6,531 nt of DNA from Bacteroidetes bacterium UBA1952 (GTDB lineage Bacteria > Bacteroidota > Bacteroidia > Chitinophagales > Chitinophagaceae), in NCBI GenBank assembly GCA_002336725.1, contig DDEO01000049.1:1-6531 (forward strand). Direction: 5' to 3'. Under the pieces are notes generated by a model. The model was given only the letters and a program-made list of their open reading frames with translations, was not told the DNA's origin and made no database searches. The stretch's first letter is position 1. Each line of letters starts with the position of its first letter. Both the position numbers and the translations under genes were made by a program. Positions 5,687 to 6,531 of this stretch are shown in pieces.

Positions 5687-6193
5687 TTAAGCAGGAGTAA
5701 GCCCCAGCTTCTGCCCCAGCCACGAGTCTTTGAGCGGAACAATCCACTCTGTTTGCAGCGCACCGAGCGTGGTTACGGTGTTGTTGAAGAAAGGCGTTTC
5801 GGGCGTTAAAAATCCTTTCTCCAGCGCATAAGCCACCTGATTCATCGGCAGCATCTCGGCCTTGTCATTCTTGAGGAAAGTCAGCGTCATGCGGTCGAAG
5901 AAAGTGGTGTTAAACTGCCGCTCGAGGCTTTTAATCACGCGCACCATGCTATCGGTGCTGCAACCGGAAACGTGCGTATGGGCTTCGTCGGCAATAACAA
6001 CTACAAACTGGCCAAACAGCAACTTTGCCCAGCCTTTTACCGGCACTTCGTGGGCCGTCCATTGCAGGTAAAACTGCAACAGCTGCTCGTCAATCATCTT
6101 TGCTTCTTCGGCTGAAAAAGGGCGGCCCGCCTGGAAAATCCAGACGCGGGACGTGAGCGGAAAGTCGTGGGGAAGGAGGGAGGAAAGGGACAT
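5687..6193 (-). CDS. Conserved Bacteroidota protein of the family misnamed 'ABC transporter ATPase', function unknown
   Basis: 168 residues, cytoplasmic by appearance (no signal peptide or membrane segment). I recognise the family from memory by its block order: SRVWIFQAGRPFSAEE (15-30), QWTAHE (44-49), FVVVIADE (63-70), SGCSTDSMVRVIKSLE (76-91), FFDRM (98-102) and a C-terminal W..PL..SW segment. Database entries often call it 'ABC transporter ATPase', but no Walker A (GxxxxGK[ST]), ABC signature (LSGGQ) or Walker B is present, so that name is unsupported. The single cysteine in GCSTD and the acidic ADE are its most conserved features. Start: ATG 6193 gives the MSLSSLLPHDFPLTSRVW N-terminus typical of the family; an in-frame ATG at 6310 would add 39 residues that run through a repeat stem and look non-coding. 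First gene of a probable three-gene - strand unit with the lipoprotein and pyrophosphatase. Confidence 0.85.
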   Translation of the reverse strand: MSLSSLLPHDFPLTSRVWIFQAGRPFSAEEAKMIDEQLLQFYLQWTAHEVPVKGWAKLLFGQFVVVIADEAHTHVSGCSTDSMVRVIKSLERQFNTTFFDRMTLTFLKNDKAEMLPMNQVAYALEKGFLTPETPFFNNTVTTLGALQTEWIVPLKDSWLGQKLGLTPA

Positions 6194-6234
6194 GAATGAT
6201 GGTTGGAAGCGCTTTGCGCGTTGGATAATGTTGG

Positions 6235-6249
6235 TCCGCCTCTGGCGGA
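6235..6249. repeat. Short inverted repeat TCCGCC-TCT-GGCGGA
   Basis: 6-bp arms with a 3-nt loop, 42 bp upstream of the ATG of the - strand gene at 6193. An almost identical stem, GTCCGCC-TTT-GGCGGAC, lies at 6358-6374. The pair looks like two copies of one dispersed hairpin. Confidence 0.65.
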
Positions 6250-6322
6250 TGGACGCTACGCTGTTGGAGCCTTCGGCTTCTTTTTTACTATTCCCGAAGG
6301 AAATCTTCACGGATATTGGGGC

Positions 6323-6338
6323 AAATTTCCGGAAATTT
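6323..6338. repeat. Perfect 16-bp palindrome AAATTTCCGGAAATTT
   Basis: The longest of the TTTCCGGAAA copies; fully symmetric over 16 bp. Lies 129 bp upstream of the ATG at 6193, immediately left of the nested inverted repeat. Confidence 0.65.
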
Positions 6339-6342
6339 TCCA

Positions 6343-6392
6343 GACCTGACAGGTCAAGTCCGCCTTTGGCGGACGCAGATGCCTGTCAGGTC
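6343..6392. repeat. Nested inverted repeat: GACCTGACAGG arms around a TCCGCC stem
   Basis: Outer arms GACCTGACAGG (6343-6353) and CCTGTCAGGTC (6382-6392) are exact 11-bp reverse complements. Between them lies a second stem, GTCCGCC (6358-6364) and GGCGGAC (6368-6374), with a TTT loop. The outer arm recurs as CAGACCTGACGGGT at 6456-6469 beside a GGGT/ACCC mini-stem (6466-6478). ACCTGACAGGT-type inverted repeats are, from memory, a frequent intergenic element in Bacteroidota. The inner stem is nearly the same as the one at 6235-6249, so one repeat appears to have inserted into another. Confidence 0.75.
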
Positions 6393-6497
6393 CGAATAAC
6401 TACTGAAACAGACATGATAAGCATCTCATGCTTCGCTGGCCGAATTTTATCAAAACAGACCTGACGGGTGTATGACCCATTGCACAGACGGAGCATC

Positions 6498-6531
6498 AGC
6501 CGCTTACCGGGCTGAGATAGCAGCGGCTTTT
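6498..6531. terminator. Stem-loop with short T-run at the window edge
   Basis: AGCCGCT (6498-6504) and AGCGGCT (6522-6528) are exact 7-bp complements with a 17-nt loop, followed by T residues up to the last base. It could be an intrinsic terminator read on the + strand, but no + strand gene precedes it. The loop contains CTGAGAT, a word also conserved in TPP riboswitches, but the rest of that riboswitch is not visible. Truncated by the window, so undecided. Confidence 0.3.

Larger units (their letters stand above)
6194..6531. other. 338-bp stretch without a defensible gene, rich in inverted repeats
   Basis: No reading frame on either strand resembles a protein I know. It contains the TCCGCCTCTGGCGGA stem (6235-6249), the AAATTTCCGGAAATTT palindrome (6323-6338), a nested inverted repeat (6343-6392), a short AAGCAT-ctc-ATGCTT hairpin (6419-6433), a second CAGACCTGACGGGT (6456-6469) and a stem-loop at the window edge (6498-6528). 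It should hold the promoter of the - strand genes, but no good TAnnTTTG/TTG pair was found; GAAATTTG (6329-6322, - strand) is the nearest and has wrong spacing. On the - strand one short frame ends in a stop near 6507 (residues KAAAISAR) and could be the tail of a gene beyond the window. Confidence 0.6.

Noticed and set aside
5676..5688. A-run/T-run (AAAAAGTTTTTTT) after the stop at 5687 as a terminator
   Set aside because: No GC stem and no room for a loop; more likely simple AT-rich spacer between co-oriented genes.
6267..6286. AGCC-ttc-GGCT followed by TCTTTTTT as an intrinsic terminator on the + strand
   Set aside because: Stem of only four to five pairs and no + strand gene upstream that would need it.
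6194..6310. 39-residue N-terminal extension of the 'ABC ATPase'-like protein (start at 6310)
   Set aside because: The extension runs through the TCCGCCTCTGGCGGA stem and low-complexity sequence, and family members start near MSxLLPxDFP, matching ATG 6193.
6153..6464. 103-codon + strand frame at the right end
   Set aside because: Overlaps the start of the - strand gene and passes through several inverted repeats; no protein-like features.

Overview
This window looks like a chromosomal piece from a moderately GC-rich member of the Bacteroidota (Bacteroidetes). Three things point there. One gene belongs to the small conserved family that Bacteroidota genomes carry under the misleading name 'ABC transporter ATPase'. 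None of the starts has a clear Shine-Dalgarno sequence. The gene-free stretches are full of dispersed repeats of types I remember from that phylum (from memory, not searched). Genus is not resolvable.

Left half, + strand: the 3' ~85% of an RND multidrug efflux transporter of the HAE1 (AcrB/MexB) type occupies 2-2716. A 349-bp gene-free gap (2717-3065) follows, made of a 66-bp tandem repeat, a GC-rich stem-loop/direct-repeat element and a TTTTCCGGAAAA palindrome. Next comes a complete NodT/OprM-type outer-membrane efflux lipoprotein (3066-4577). The periplasmic adaptor that normally precedes the pump would lie left of the window. Together these would form an inner-membrane pump - adaptor - outer-membrane channel system exporting drugs, detergents or similar amphiphiles.

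Right half, - strand: three genes read towards the efflux genes, probably co-transcribed: the misnamed 'ABC transporter ATPase' family protein (6193-5687), a small putative lipoprotein with a CxxC motif (5627-5217), and a divergent family I inorganic pyrophosphatase (5186-4593). The pyrophosphatase and the efflux lipoprotein converge with only 15 bp between their stops, and those 15 bp form a small hairpin. The last 338 bp (6194-6531) hold no gene I can defend but contain several inverted repeats.

I found no convincing new multi-gene system. The best observations are: a dispersed palindromic repeat (the one that reads 'LTPGPSP' on the other strand) sitting in frame inside the signal peptide of the efflux lipoprotein; a 10-bp palindrome TTTCCGGAAA present five times in 6.5 kb, with longer perfect symmetry at the three intergenic copies; and a pyrophosphatase that keeps all its acidic metal ligands but has lost several other conserved active-site residues.
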